The notes beneath the pieces were generated by a model. It made no database searches and was not told the origin of the DNA. It worked only from the letters and a program-made list of their open reading frames with translations. From Choanephora cucurbitarum (lineage: Eukaryota; Mucoromycota; Mucoromycetes; Mucorales; Choanephoraceae), in the NCBI GenBank assembly GCA_025331435.1, contig JAIWNI010000022.1, positions 248,001 to 312,000 on the forward strand: DNA of 64,000 nt. The letters run 5' to 3'. Below are positions 1 through 8,956 of the stretch, piece after piece (the first letter of the stretch is position 1; the number at the start of each line of letters is the position of its first letter). Position numbers and translations under genes: made by a program.

Positions 1-237
1 TCATATACATTGAAAGATGAAGACTTTGGTTTGCTTTGCGTCGAAGTGAAGAAGCCTGATGCATCTGTGTCCCAGTCTCTCTCAGACAAATCAAAACTTG
101 CCCTTGAAACCAAAAGAGCTGTTGATGACCAAGCTTTGCGAGGAATTCAGTTTCCAAAATGCTATGGTTCGCTAGGACTTGAGCATTTTCCTGTCGAAGC
201 ATACGTAGAAGTATCTGAAGCAATAGCAGTGAGCTAG
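1..237 (+). pseudogene. 3' fragment of PD-(D/E)XK nuclease-like gene, chimeric
   Basis: The first ~148 bases match the nuclease-like gene at 24002-25667 (its ~25144-25290 part), including the VEVKKPD core. They then diverge abruptly. The next codons still encode GIQFPKC but with different synonymous bases, followed by an unrelated tail ending in TAG near 235. It is therefore a piece of a third family member, cut by the window start, whose 3' part comes from a more distant paralogue. Whether the gene is intact upstream cannot be seen. Confidence 0.6.
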
Positions 238-484
238 GCAGATAAGATAGCTAATTTAAGAAAATAAAAATATGTTCATGGAGATACAAGCAAACAAAAG
301 ATGTACTTAAATTTGAATATGTTTTGATCATATTATAATGAAAAAACAAGGCTAAAAAGTACTTGGTCAATGTACTTCAAGTCATAGAAAATCTGCAAGT
401 TGTTATTTAGCTTTGTTCAAGTTGAGGAAATAATTAGAGTTTTGATATATAGTGGACGTGAATGATATTGCAGGTAAAAAACCG
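238..484. other. Short AT-rich spacer
   Basis: No gene, RNA or repeat was recognised between the nuclease-like fragment and the 3' end of the MULE transposase. Confidence 0.4.
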
Positions 485-2213
485 GAAGGAAGGTAAACTT
501 TCAAAGAAAGAAAACGAGCAAGCAGGTACATGTGCTTGCAGGGTCTACGTCGATGCTTGAAATCCAAACAAGAGCAGGAAGCAACAAGAAGATCACCATT
601 GGCAACAACATCATATACTACTTCTTCCTCGGAAAAAGACGAAACTTACCACTCACCGCATTTATCTTCGGAAAATCCAGAAGAGCGACTAACCATGGTC
701 TAGACTTCATCGGCAGTCAACTTCTCTACCTCCATCTCTCTGACCCTCTGCATCTTCTGGTACTTGGTCATTGCACCATTGTTGCTTAGAATGTGATCAG
801 ATTCTTGTCGCAAGAAGTACTCCACATCTTCAACCAGAACAAACACAAGTTTGTCCAACCTCTTGTTTCTTTCCCTCCGAAGAAAGGCAGGTTTCAATTG
901 GTTATGCCACGATTCAATGTAATTGTTAGTGAGCATATGTGAAAACTGATTTTTATAATAGGCTCTACTCCATACCTTCAAAACTTCTTCGTGAAACCAA
1001 TTTCTTTTGAGATAATCAATCAATTCACGGTGGGCAGCGTAATCTACAACGAACTGATTAATTTTTGCTTAAATATCTCCAAATCATTTTCGTGAATTAT
1101 CTGCGAAAGAGCACGACGTACGGCGGATCGAACAAGCTTGTTCTCGGCAGGAATGCCACTAGGAGCTTTGCAAAAGACGTCGATTTTTCTACCCCAAGCT
1201 TGCATAACGTGGAAAACACAGTATTGAATGCTGGCGTCAGGGAAGGTTGTCCTAATAGCACTAGCTTGGGCCTTGCAACTGTCAATGGTGAATTGCTGAG
1301 GATCAACTAACACATTGGATGACTTCAAAAATTGAAGCCATTGTACAATAGGAGCCACTGAATGATCGTTAGTCATCATGTATCCAACGGGCCAACCACG
1401 ACAAGTCTTTTCATCACGAATCAACAAGGTGTACATGATAACATCAACACCTTGGGACACATCATGAGTTGCATCCAAACAGAAAGAGATCGCATTTCTC
1501 ATTTTGGTCTGCTGCAGTAAAGAAGAAAAACCGAGACCAAAAAGATTGGCATTGCCGTTGTAAGTACACAGGTCAGCAATGAAAATCAAAAAGTTTTTTT
1601 TTCAGGAAGCTTGATTTGTAACCACATCTTGCAAGAAACTAAATGATTACTATTCAATTGATATTGACGTTCGTTCATCTATGATGTAACAAATAAAGAC
1701 AATTAGATAATCGCTTAAAATAAAGTTTAAAAACATTACCTTGTTCATCAAGTTCCAAACGTCGTGATAGTTCACTCTTCGTTTGCTCCTGTTGCCGTAA
1801 TTGCCCATTTCACAAAGAATATCAATTCTAATCTGACGAGCAGATATGGGACTATGTTCCAGTTCATTTTGGATCTTCAAGAGGTATCTTCTTGAGAGGA
1901 GAAGACAACGAAGATTATCGGCTTGATCACCAGGAACATGGAATGCATGTTCCTGAATAACAGGAATGAAGTGATAAACCTCGGGTTCCTTGAAATAGCA
2001 CTTGAAGTTAAGGGAAGCAGTGCATCCAGCCTTCTTCGATTTCTTTTGGGTGGGCCTGCCTTCATCACGGGCAATGGAAGCATAACTACTACTACGGTGG
2101 CATATAAACTTGGCAGAATATCTCATTCTGATCTTCTTTCGAAGAGCTTCTTGAGCATCCATGCTGGTGGGCTGCTTGTTTGAGCTAAAAACGACCCACT
2201 TCATAGCACGCAA
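485..2213 (-). pseudogene. Mutator-like (MULE) transposase remnant with SWIM zinc finger
   Basis: Cut-and-paste DNA transposase, read right to left. At 2213-1740 is a basic, Cys/His-containing region like the FAR1/WRKY-GCM1 DNA-binding domains of MULEs. At 1589-1050 is the MULE catalytic core, with Asp in CLDATHD and Asp in TIDSCKAQ, followed by CVFHVMQAWGRK. At 1023-700 is the tail with NNYIESWHNQLK, whose Glu fits the third catalytic position. At about 640-485 is a SWIM finger, CSCLDF...RRPCKHMY (CxC...CxH). A GT-AG intron may join the N-terminal block after position 1745. The frame then breaks at an A/T homopolymer near 1590-1600, and stops separate the core from the SWIM part, so the copy looks inactive. 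Terminal inverted repeats were not found. Confidence 0.75.
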
Positions 2214-2384
2214 TTCGCTGATTTCTTCAAGACACTTTTGCTATTCTAATGACTCAACCTTCATGGAATGGGTCAACGCATAAACACCAGAAATTGTGTC
2301 GAGAAAAAGGGCTTCGTGAATATTCTCTAAAGAATAGATGATTTATTATATCGAGACATCTGACTTTTGTTTCCCAAAAGTCTC

Positions 2385-2719
2385 TATTGACATTTAGCAA
2401 GTTAAGAACTTCAGACAACCAGACCTCAGGCTTTTTTCTTGTTTCTGTTAACTAAGAACTGTTTTCAACGTGCAAGCGCAGTGATCAGTTGTTTTAAGAG
2501 ACTCTAAATTTAACGCAAAGAGATAAACCCGAATTCACAATAAGACCTAGAGTTTCATGATCGAGATCGCCTACAAACCTGAAGGTTATCAATTTGTCAT
2601 TAATCCAACTAATACCAGTGTACGAGAAAGAACTTGATGAGAGAGATCTTTTTCATGGTAAAGTGCACATATAGCAGTACAGCTAAAGCATACATATCCT
2701 GCACAGACGCCTGGTTTTG
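2385..2719 (+). repeat. Left arm of 335-bp inverted repeat
   Basis: This arm is the reverse complement of 3791-4125; both are 335 bp and match throughout wherever compared. Its inner end falls inside the first codon (TTG) of the Tc1-like transposase tail. No coding content is evident in the arm. Confidence 0.85.
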
Positions 2720-2947
2720 AATCCAATTGAGAATTTATGGATGATCATGGAACGGCGTGTACAGGCTAAAGCAAGCAATCAAATCCGCTTTAAGACCATG
2801 GAAGATCATAGAGCATGTTTGCAAAAGACTTAGGATGAACTTCAACCGAAGGACTGGGACCGTCTTATTGCAAAAATGCCTCAAAGACTTAGACTAGTGA
2901 TAAAAAATAAAGGGATCCAGCCCCCTATTAATGCTTTTTTGTTGTAA
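2717..2947 (+). pseudogene. Tc1/mariner-type transposase C-terminal remnant
   Basis: In frame from 2717 the sequence reads LNPIENLWMIMERRVQ, the hallmark segment around the last catalytic acidic residue of Tc1-like DDE transposases (usually DLNPIEN.W). A typical tail follows, DWDRLIAKMPQRLRLVIKNKG, ending at TAA 2945-2947. There is one internal TAG after CLQKT. No upstream transposase can be read in the adjoining repeat arm, so only the last ~75 codons survive. Orientation is left to right. Confidence 0.75.
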
Positions 2948-3612
2948 TAAACTCTCTCCTTTTCTTGAAAAGTACTTGACTATATTTTCAAGGATTTTAT
3001 GATTATATTGTGTAAGTTTGGAAGTTTCAGAGTGTTAAAAAGTGATTGTTAGATGGCAAAGATTAAAGACATTAGGTTGTGATTTGCGGAAATTAAAAAA
3101 ACCTGATTTTTTTGATAGCTCATGAAAGATGTTGAATTAGGGCACACTTTTTTTTTCTTTTACTTTCCTTCCCAATTCAATTACTCTATGATCAACTTGT
3201 CCTGGATCTAAGTTACACTTAGATCATTTTTCTTATAAATATCATCCTGATTAACTACTTCTTTCTTTTTCTCTTTGGGAAACTTAAAAATACTTAAGAG
3301 AATTAGAAAAAGTAAGTTAATATAACATAAATCTATCTTTACTATTTCATATATTAACCAAATAAAAGCTGCTATTATTTTACAAAAGTTGTTGACTTCA
3401 AGCACGTTAATTTCTATCTCAAGCTGTTTCCCAAACAAAAGTCACTAGTTCTGACATATTTCACTCACTCTACATACAAAAGTTTTATTTTGATCCAAAC
3501 TTTCTTATGAACTTGAAAATGATCAAGCGACGTCACGTGATAACACTAAAACTACATATTCCATTCATTGGATTCAACTAATTAAACTAAAACCCTTTTC
3601 CTAATTAATTCT
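2948..3612. other. AT-rich non-coding stretch inside the inverted repeat
   Basis: No open frame with recognisable content, RNA gene or repeat was identified. It lies between the Tc1-like tail and the tandem copies starting near 3613. Confidence 0.4.
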
Positions 3613-3830
3613 CGTTAAAGCTACATACGCTTGTTATGGGTAGATCTGTGCAAAACCAGGCGTCTGTGCAGGATATGTATGCTTTAGCTGTTCTGTTACG
3701 CGTGTACTTTATCATGAAGTCAAAAGCTTTTTATCTTTTCTTATTTGACTCTGGTTAAAGCTACATACGCTTGTTATGGGTAGATCTGTGCAAAACCAGG
3801 CGTCTGTGCAGGATATGTATGCTTTAGCTG
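3613..3830 (+). repeat. Tandem pair of ~78-bp repeats
   Basis: The segment beginning GTTAAAGCTACATACGCTTG and ending in GTATGCTTTAGCTGT occurs at about 3615-3693 and again at about 3755-3830, a period of ~140 bp. The second copy runs into the right arm of the 335-bp inverted repeat; the first is an extra partial copy. Its inner part also appears inverted at the end of the left arm. Confidence 0.8.
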
Positions 3831-4125
3831 TACTGCTATATGTGCACTTTACCATGAAAAAGATCTCTCTCATCAAGTTCTTTCTCGTACACTGGTATTA
3901 GTTGGATTAATGACAAATTGATAACCTTCAGGTTTGTAGGCGATCTCGATCATGAAACTCTAGGTCTTATTGTGAATTCGGGTTTATCTCTTTGCGTTAA
4001 ATTTAGAGTCTCTTAAAACAACTGATCACTGCGCTTGCACGTTGAAAACAGTTCTTAGTTAACAGAAACAAGAAAAAAGCCTGAGGTCTGGTTGTCTGAA
4101 GTTCTTAACTTGCTAAATGTCAATA
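3791..4125 (-). repeat. Right arm of 335-bp inverted repeat
   Basis: Reverse complement of 2385-2719. The arm stops exactly where the DIRS element starts (4126), so the DIRS either inserted at this boundary or the repeat end was lost during insertion. The sequence that follows the left arm's outer end (before 2385) is not found beyond the right end of the DIRS. Confidence 0.85.
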
Positions 4126-4283
4126 AATTGCCTTTTAGACAATTAGAATACAAAATAAGACTGTGTAATATGTGCTTAATCTTCTTTTATTTTAATGTCA
4201 GCGAAAAATTTTAAACTCTATTCTAAGTCTATTATTGTATTTTTGATCTTATGAGCGAGCCAAAAGGGTGGGTGTGGTGGGCC

Positions 4284-4403
4284 TATTACACAGTCTTATT
4301 TTGTATTCTAATTGTCTAAAAGGCAATTCTGAGTGTCGAAACAAGTTCTCTCAGAATTTGTTGAGACGACGAATACAAAATAAGACTGTGTAATATGTGC
4401 TTA
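4284..4403 (-). repeat. DIRS internal complementary region
   Basis: Positions 4284-4328 are the exact complement of the element's outermost left 45 bp. Positions 4325-4403 are the complement of its outermost right ~80 bp, apart from a 2-nt indel near 8819-8826. The two overlap in AATT, which marks the predicted head-to-tail junction of the circular intermediate. Confidence 0.9.
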
Positions 4404-7400
4404 TTCAGAGCTTAAGGTATCAATTGCATCAAAGAATTCTTCATCAACCTCGATACTTTCGTTTGACAAAGACAACAGAGAATTGGTAAAGTCAAAATGA
4501 CTTAAATGTTCGCGGCGATAGTGGTGTTCGAAGACCTGAGAGTTAGCCCAGTTACCCATTGTAACCACGTCCTCTTTTGGTATCCCCATGCGCAGAGCCA
4601 GAGAGGAGGCAAGCGACCGGACAGAGACTCTGCTATCGGATGTTGATAGTTTGACATAGGTCTTCAGCCAGACACCGATAGTACGAATTGCCAGGGGGGA
4701 GGCGTGAGAAATAGTATTCACAAACAAATTCGTGCAAGAGGAGGGCACCTGAGACCGATAACGCAAGAGGGCCTTGAATGTATTGATGGGGCACATCAAC
4801 GGATCAGCGTGCGCTTTGACTGCGAAAGATTTGATAATGCGGCGATGGCCACGTTTTTCCTTAGGGGCGACGACATCAAAGAGCATTTTTTGATCGTCAT
4901 GAACTACAACAGATCCAAAGGGAATACGAGCCAGGTCTGAAGGGCGCAAGAAGCAGACAATTGCAAGTAGAAAGGCAAGCTTTCGTTGAAGAGGTGCAAA
5001 CTTCATTTTGGAGGGTTCTTCCATGCGCAAAGAATGGAAGGTAGGAGAGAGATCAATGGTGGGGCGATGAATCCGGACTGGCGGGGCTAAAGCCTTCAGC
5101 GCATTCAAATATTTGCTGATGTTTCCGTCATTAGTAAGAGAAGCAGGATTCACATGAAAGCGTGTTACAGCAGAACGGGCAAGAAGAAGAGTCGCCACCT
5201 GGTATTTCTTTCTACGATGAAGATCACTTAAGAAGTTAATCAAGTCATCAGAGTGGAACGCATTGACAGGGACATGTTGATGGTGTGCCCACAAAACGAA
5301 CAAGCGTTGAGCAGACATGTAGGAGCGGTTAGTAGCAGTATCTGCTAGGAGTGATTCAACCATGAGATCCTTTGTGTTGACATTCAAGCTAGTTGAGGTT
5401 GCGAACCTAGACCTGAGAGCCTCCACGCGGAGAGTCTCCAAGTCGGATTGTGTAAAGGATGTGGTGTCGAAGGGGTCGCGATCGACACACAATCCTGTGG
5501 TAGGATGATCGGAGGAGCTACGCTCAGGTGTAGCAGCAGAGGGTACCAGAGAGCCTGAGTCCAGTATGGAACGATTATCGTTACCTGGCGAACGCGATCG
5601 CGCAGGACTTTTTCTAGGCAACGTCCGATCAGATTCCAAGGCGGATTCATATAGGGGTTCAATAGCTTGTTCCAATCCATTGTCCACGCATCTATCCAAA
5701 TCGATCCCGGATCCGCCATCCAAGAGACGTACCTTGGTAGGAGGTGGGTCGTCCGGTCTGCGAACAGGTCGGTACAGTGTGGTCCCCAAATCTGATCGAG
5801 TTTCCTGAAGATCCACGGATGGATCTGCCAAAGGTTCTTCAAGAAGAAGCGGCGAGACTCGTAGTCGGCTATTTCGTTCTGAACCCCTGGAATGTGTTGA
5901 GCTATGAGTAGAATTCCCCTTTGGAGGCACCATTTCCAAAGATCGATTGCAAGAACAAGAAGGGGCCTGGATTTCGTTCCTCCCTGCTTGTTTATGTAGG
6001 ACAGAGAAGTGGTGTTGTCTGTGCGAATCAGCACTGTCATGTTCCTCAGATTGGGGAAGGTCTGCAACGCTAGGTAAGCAGCTTGTAGTTCTCTCCAATT
6101 GATCGACATATTTGCTTCTGTAGGTGTCCAATAGCCGTGTGCTAGTAGTGGCTGCTGATTGTCCAGTGGTGCGAAGCAACCCCAACCCGTGTCGCTCGCA
6201 TCGACATAGATCGTCTGGCTTGGGGTCTGAGCTATCAGACTGCGGCCATTCCACACGTGGATATTGTCCTTCCACCATCGTAATTCCTGGATGCAGGAAG
6301 GAGGCAGAGGAACCGGGACGTCCCAATCTCTTTTGTCGTACACTGATTCTGTCGTTAGTTGTAGGAGGAATCTGGTATACAGTCGAGCCGGTAGGATGGC
6401 AAATGTTGCCGCCTGTATTCGCATTGTCAGGCTCATAATCACCCGAGGGGACTGGAATGGCTTCCGTAGAACCTGGCTGATAGATCGGCATAGATCCCTC
6501 AATTTCTTGGAGGAGAGATTGGCTGTCATGTCCTTCGTGTTCAGGACAAATCCTAAATGCTCCAGTTGTTGAGTTGGCAATAAGACTGACTTCTTTTGGT
6601 TGACGAGCCAGCCTAGTTCCTGAAGTTTGCCCATGACCAAGGAGGTGTGGTACTGTGCCTGTTCCTCCGAAGAAGAGATGATGATCAAGTCGTCCAGATA
6701 CATGCTCAGTCGGATGTTGTGGGTACGAGCCCAAAGCAAGAGAGGCTTGGTTAACTTGGTGAAAAGGAAAGGGACCACCGAAAGTCCAAAGGGAGTGGTC
6801 TTGAACTGATAGGTAACTCCTTTCCAAATGAACCGAAGAAAACGACGTGAGGAAGGGTGAACTGGTATATGGAGAAACGCATCGGAGAGATCGATGGAAG
6901 TCATCCAATCGTGAGGTTGTAGCAGGCGAGATAGGTCTTGAATTGTCTCCATCTTGAAGGTGGGACATTCCACATATTTGTTCAGAGCCTTGAGGTTGAA
7001 GACAGGTCTGGACCCGCCTGTCTTCTTCGGAATTACAAACATAGGGCTGTAGAACCCCGGAATTTGCTGCTGATGGTAAGGTACCACTTCGATTGCCTGT
7101 TTGTCTAGGAGAGCAGCTATTTCCTGAGACAAAAGCGGGTCCTGTGTCTGATCGAAGCAGATGATTGCTTTTCCGGCAGTAGTCGTGGGAGGAGGGGAAT
7201 GGAACGGGAGTTGATATCCTTCGCGAACGACGGAGAGCATCCAGTTGTTGTTGCAAATTGTTGTCCAGCCGGAAAGGAACATGGACAACCTTCCTCCTAC
7301 CACGGAGCAGGGTGTTACTGCTTCTTGGTATTGAAAGTAGTGTTCTTGACAAACGGATTGGTGTTCTGACGCTGGGAGAACTGAGGGTGTTGAGGCCGAG

Positions 7401-7673
7401 GGCCACTGTTGTTGCCCCTGTTGTCGTTGTTGTTGGAGTGACCGCCCTGACCCATGGACGGACCGTCTCGAAAAAACGGTTTGTTCTTACCCATATTAGG
7501 GTGGGAGGAAGATTGACCACCAGTGCGTTTATTGCGAGATCCAGCCTCTCGCATGGTTTTGTTTGCAGTAGTCTGCTGACTAACTGCAGATTGAAAAGCC
7601 TCTGAGGACATGAGATAGTTTTGGTTACCAGAGGAAGGGGCTCTAAAGTTAGGGTTAACTGCCCTAAAAGCAA
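4401..7673 (-). CDS. DIRS tyrosine recombinase ORF (overlaps RT/RNase H)
   Basis: Open frame of 1090 codons. Its last ~300 residues form a DIRS tyrosine recombinase: NRSYMSAQRLFVLWA resembles the core-binding region, FLRPSDLARI carries the first catalytic Arg, SVRSLASSLAL the second Arg box, and VFEHHYRREH the nucleophilic Tyr. In the cell this enzyme integrates the circular cDNA. The part upstream of about 5380 overlaps the RT/RNase H ORF in another frame. It is rich in Ser/Pro/Thr/Arg, so the functional start is probably well inside the open frame rather than at 7673; I cannot fix it. It ends at 4401, inside the internal complementary region. The neighbouring gag-like and RT ORFs belong to the same element. 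Confidence 0.8.
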   Translation of the reverse strand: MLLGQLTLTLEPLPLVTKTISCPQRLFNLQLVSRLLQTKPCERLDLAINALVVNLPPTLIWVRTNRFFETVRPWVRAVTPTTTTTGATTVALGLNTLSSPSVRTPIRLSRTLLSIPRSSNTLLRGRRKVVHVPFRLDNNLQQQLDALRRSRRISTPVPFPSSHDYCRKSNHLLRSDTGPAFVSGNSCSPRQTGNRSGTLPSAANSGVLQPYVCNSEEDRRVQTCLQPQGSEQICGMSHLQDGDNSRPISPATTSRLDDFHRSLRCVSPYTSSPFLTSFSSVHLERSYLSVQDHSLWTFGGPFPFHQVNQASLALGSYPQHPTEHVSGRLDHHLFFGGTGTVPHLLGHGQTSGTRLARQPKEVSLIANSTTGAFRICPEHEGHDSQSLLQEIEGSMPIYQPGSTEAIPVPSGDYEPDNANTGGNICHPTGSTVYQIPPTTNDRISVRQKRLGRPGSSASFLHPGITMVEGQYPRVEWPQSDSSDPKPDDLCRCERHGLGLLRTTGQSAATTSTRLLDTYRSKYVDQLERTTSCLPSVADLPQSEEHDSADSHRQHHFSVLHKQAGRNEIQAPSCSCNRSLEMVPPKGNSTHSSTHSRGSERNSRLRVSPLLLEEPLADPSVDLQETRSDLGTTLYRPVRRPDDPPPTKVRLLDGGSGIDLDRCVDNGLEQAIEPLYESALESDRTLPRKSPARSRSPGNDNRSILDSGSLVPSAATPERSSSDHPTTGLCVDRDPFDTTSFTQSDLETLRVEALRSRFATSTSLNVNTKDLMVESLLADTATNRSYMSAQRLFVLWAHHQHVPVNAFHSDDLINFLSDLHRRKKYQVATLLLARSAVTRFHVNPASLTNDGNISKYLNALKALAPPVRIHRPTIDLSPTFHSLRMEEPSKMKFAPLQRKLAFLLAIVCFLRPSDLARIPFGSVVVHDDQKMLFDVVAPKEKRGHRRIIKSFAVKAHADPLMCPINTFKALLRYRSQVPSSCTNLFVNTISHASPLAIRTIGVWLKTYVKLSTSDSRVSVRSLASSLALRMGIPKEDVVTMGNWANSQVFEHHYRREHLSHFDFTNSLLSLSNESIEVDEEFFDAIDTLSSE
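5384..7303 (-). CDS. DIRS reverse transcriptase / RNase H
   Basis: The 639-residue ORF copies element RNA into DNA. RT motifs are in order: VIPKKTGGSRPVFNLKALN, TSIDLSDAFLHIPV (catalytic Asp), TTPFGLSVVPFLFTK, and MYLDDLIIIS (YLDD box, both Asp present). RNase H follows: TIYVDASDTGWGC (Asp), INWRELQAAYLAL (Glu), VLIRTDNTTSLSYINKQGG (Asp) and EIADYESRR (last Asp). All catalytic residues are present, so this copy could be functional. The ORF starts 11 bp after the gag-like stop and is fully overlapped by the recombinase frame. The C-terminal region (LFADRTTHLLPRYVSW) is typical of DIRS/Ngaro RT-RH proteins. Confidence 0.9.
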   Translation of the reverse strand: MVGGRLSMFLSGWTTICNNNWMLSVVREGYQLPFHSPPPTTTAGKAIICFDQTQDPLLSQEIAALLDKQAIEVVPYHQQQIPGFYSPMFVIPKKTGGSRPVFNLKALNKYVECPTFKMETIQDLSRLLQPHDWMTSIDLSDAFLHIPVHPSSRRFLRFIWKGVTYQFKTTPFGLSVVPFLFTKLTKPLLLWARTHNIRLSMYLDDLIIISSSEEQAQYHTSLVMGKLQELGWLVNQKKSVLLPTQQLEHLGFVLNTKDMTANLSSKKLRDLCRSISQVLRKPFQSPRVIMSLTMRIQAATFAILPARLYTRFLLQLTTESVYDKRDWDVPVPLPPSCIQELRWWKDNIHVWNGRSLIAQTPSQTIYVDASDTGWGCFAPLDNQQPLLAHGYWTPTEANMSINWRELQAAYLALQTFPNLRNMTVLIRTDNTTSLSYINKQGGTKSRPLLVLAIDLWKWCLQRGILLIAQHIPGVQNEIADYESRRFFLKNLWQIHPWIFRKLDQIWGPHCTDLFADRTTHLLPRYVSWMADPGSIWIDAWTMDWNKLLNPYMNPPWNLIGRCLEKVLRDRVRQVTIIVPYWTQALWYPLLLHLSVAPPIILPQDCVSIATPSTPHPLHNPTWRLSAWRLSGLGSQPQLA

Positions 7674-8223
7674 TGTCCGTACGAGAAGAACTGATGCTGG
7701 CGTTCACATTAAGCATCAAAGAACGTAAGTCATTGATAATTTCAATGAAGCGTTGAGAGTGATCAGTTGGTAAATCATTGGTGCAGACTTCACTGGCCAG
7801 AATGTCTAGAGGGCGGAACACACCCGACAAGAGATATTGTATATGCTTAAGAGTGGCATCCTCTTTTGCTTGTGAGTTATTCATACGACGCTTTGCCTCC
7901 GGCATCGTGAGGGGTGGCTGATAATTGAGTTGCCTAATTGGAGGATATTTGTCGATCAAATCCCCACGGGCTTCGTCTGACAAGACTTCATTGTTAAACA
8001 AGTCTCGATCGAGTGAGAACTGATCCTGGACTAAAAGATCAGGAGTCCAATCGAAGCGTGGGCGCACGCCAAAGGAATGGAGGTGGCTTTGAAGTTCATC
8101 CATCGAATTCAGGGCGGGTGTTCCCTGTGCCTGATGATGTTGCTGTTCAACCAATTGGCGAAGAAGGGTTTGAGTTTCGAGCAATTGCTGACGCATTTGT
8201 TGCATTTCCTCGTCTGAAGTCAT
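7315..8223 (-). CDS. DIRS gag-like protein
   Basis: 302 residues, first ORF of the element. It starts with a Gln/Met-rich coiled-coil-like segment (MTSDEEMQQMRQQLLETQ). A conserved-looking middle follows (PEAKRRMNNSQAKEDATLKH). The tail is basic and Gly/Asn/Gln-rich (SSHPNMGKNKPFFRDG, then RGNNSGPRPQHPQFSQRQN), suited to RNA binding. No CCHC knuckle is present. Position upstream of the RT ORF, separated by 11 bp, supports the Gag assignment. The function is inferred from order, as DIRS Gag proteins are poorly conserved. Confidence 0.75.
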   Translation of the reverse strand: MTSDEEMQQMRQQLLETQTLLRQLVEQQHHQAQGTPALNSMDELQSHLHSFGVRPRFDWTPDLLVQDQFSLDRDLFNNEVLSDEARGDLIDKYPPIRQLNYQPPLTMPEAKRRMNNSQAKEDATLKHIQYLLSGVFRPLDILASEVCTNDLPTDHSQRFIEIINDLRSLMLNVNASISSSRTDIAFRAVNPNFRAPSSGNQNYLMSSEAFQSAVSQQTTANKTMREAGSRNKRTGGQSSSHPNMGKNKPFFRDGPSMGQGGHSNNNDNRGNNSGPRPQHPQFSQRQNTNPFVKNTTFNTKKQ

Positions 8224-8353
8224 AATGAGCTAATGAAAATTCTGTATTCTAAGCGGTAATGACCAGGCGAGCGAAAAAGAAGATCAAAAATACAATAATA
8301 GACTTAGAATAGAGTTTAAAATTTTTCGCTGACATTAAAATAAAAGAAGATTA

Positions 8354-8766
8354 CACTGTAAAAAAAGAAAAGGTCTTTTAAAGGCTAAAAAAACCTTCTC
8401 CATCAGGTTTTTGTGACCAAATCGCAGGCTTTTTAAAGGTTGTTTTTGCTGATTTTTTGAAATTAAACCAATCACGAAAGTTTTTCTTCTTAACCTTCAA
8501 AGACAAAGGCTAATTAGAGGTTTTTGGAGGGTTCTTTGGACTTTGAATCTCCGTAAAGAACCACAATTTTAAAAAGCCGATAAAAAACCTCCAAAAAACC
8601 TCTAATTAGCCTTTGTCTTTGAAGGTTAAGAAGAAAAACTTTCGTGATTGGTTTAATTTCAAAAAATCAGCAAAAACAACCTTTAAAAAGCCTGCGATTT
8701 GGTCACAAAAACCTGATGGAGAAGGTTTTTTTTAGCCTTTAAAAGACCTTTTCTTTTTTTACAGTG
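8354..8766. mobile_element. 413-bp foldback MITE inserted in the DIRS terminal repeat
   Basis: Nearly perfect palindrome with arms 8354-8530 and 8588-8766 around a 57-bp loop. Ends are CACTGTAAAAAAAGAAAAGG and its complement. It is flanked by a 3-bp duplication TTA (8351-8353 and 8767-8769). The other DIRS terminal repeat (4166-4190) shows the uninterrupted sequence with a single TTA, which proves the insertion. A CACTG end plus 3-bp duplication fits CACTA/EnSpm-type or PIF/Harbinger-type elements; no transposase is encoded. A smaller GGTTCTTT/AAAGAACC hairpin lies in the loop. Confidence 0.92.
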
Positions 8767-8848
8767 TTAAGCACATATTACACAGTCTTATTTTGTATTC
8801 GTCGTCTCAACAAATTCTGAGAGAACTTGTTTCGACACTCAGAATTTA

Positions 8849-8956
8849 ATAAATAGTAAATGCGTGTGTTTTATTAGCCAATAGAATCTGTAATATGTTG
8901 ACAAGAATATGATTTGTGCTGGGTATCTTAAATCGTTACGCTATACAAGTCTTGAT
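8849..8956. other. Spacer between DIRS and inverted-duplication arm
   Basis: 108 bp of AT-rich sequence with no match to the right arm of the large inverted duplication and no coding signal. Confidence 0.4.

Larger units (their letters stand above)
4126..8848 (-). mobile_element. DIRS-type tyrosine-recombinase retrotransposon, near full length
   Basis: The element reads right to left: gag-like ORF, RT/RNase H ORF, overlapping tyrosine-recombinase ORF, then the 3' end. Inverted terminal repeats lie at 4151-4250 and 8281-8800; the right one is interrupted by a foldback MITE at 8354-8766. An internal complementary region (4284-4403) is the reverse complement of the left end (4126-4170) joined to that of the right end (8768-8848, one 2-nt difference). 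The two share a central AATT. This is the diagnostic DIRS-1 architecture, thought to template circle formation. There is no target-site duplication, as expected for recombinase-mediated integration. All three reading frames are open. Confidence 0.9.

Noticed and set aside
1097..1310. Frames on both strands within the MULE core (1065-1310 + and 1097-1306 -)
   Set aside because: Shadows of the transposase reading frame, with no independent signature.
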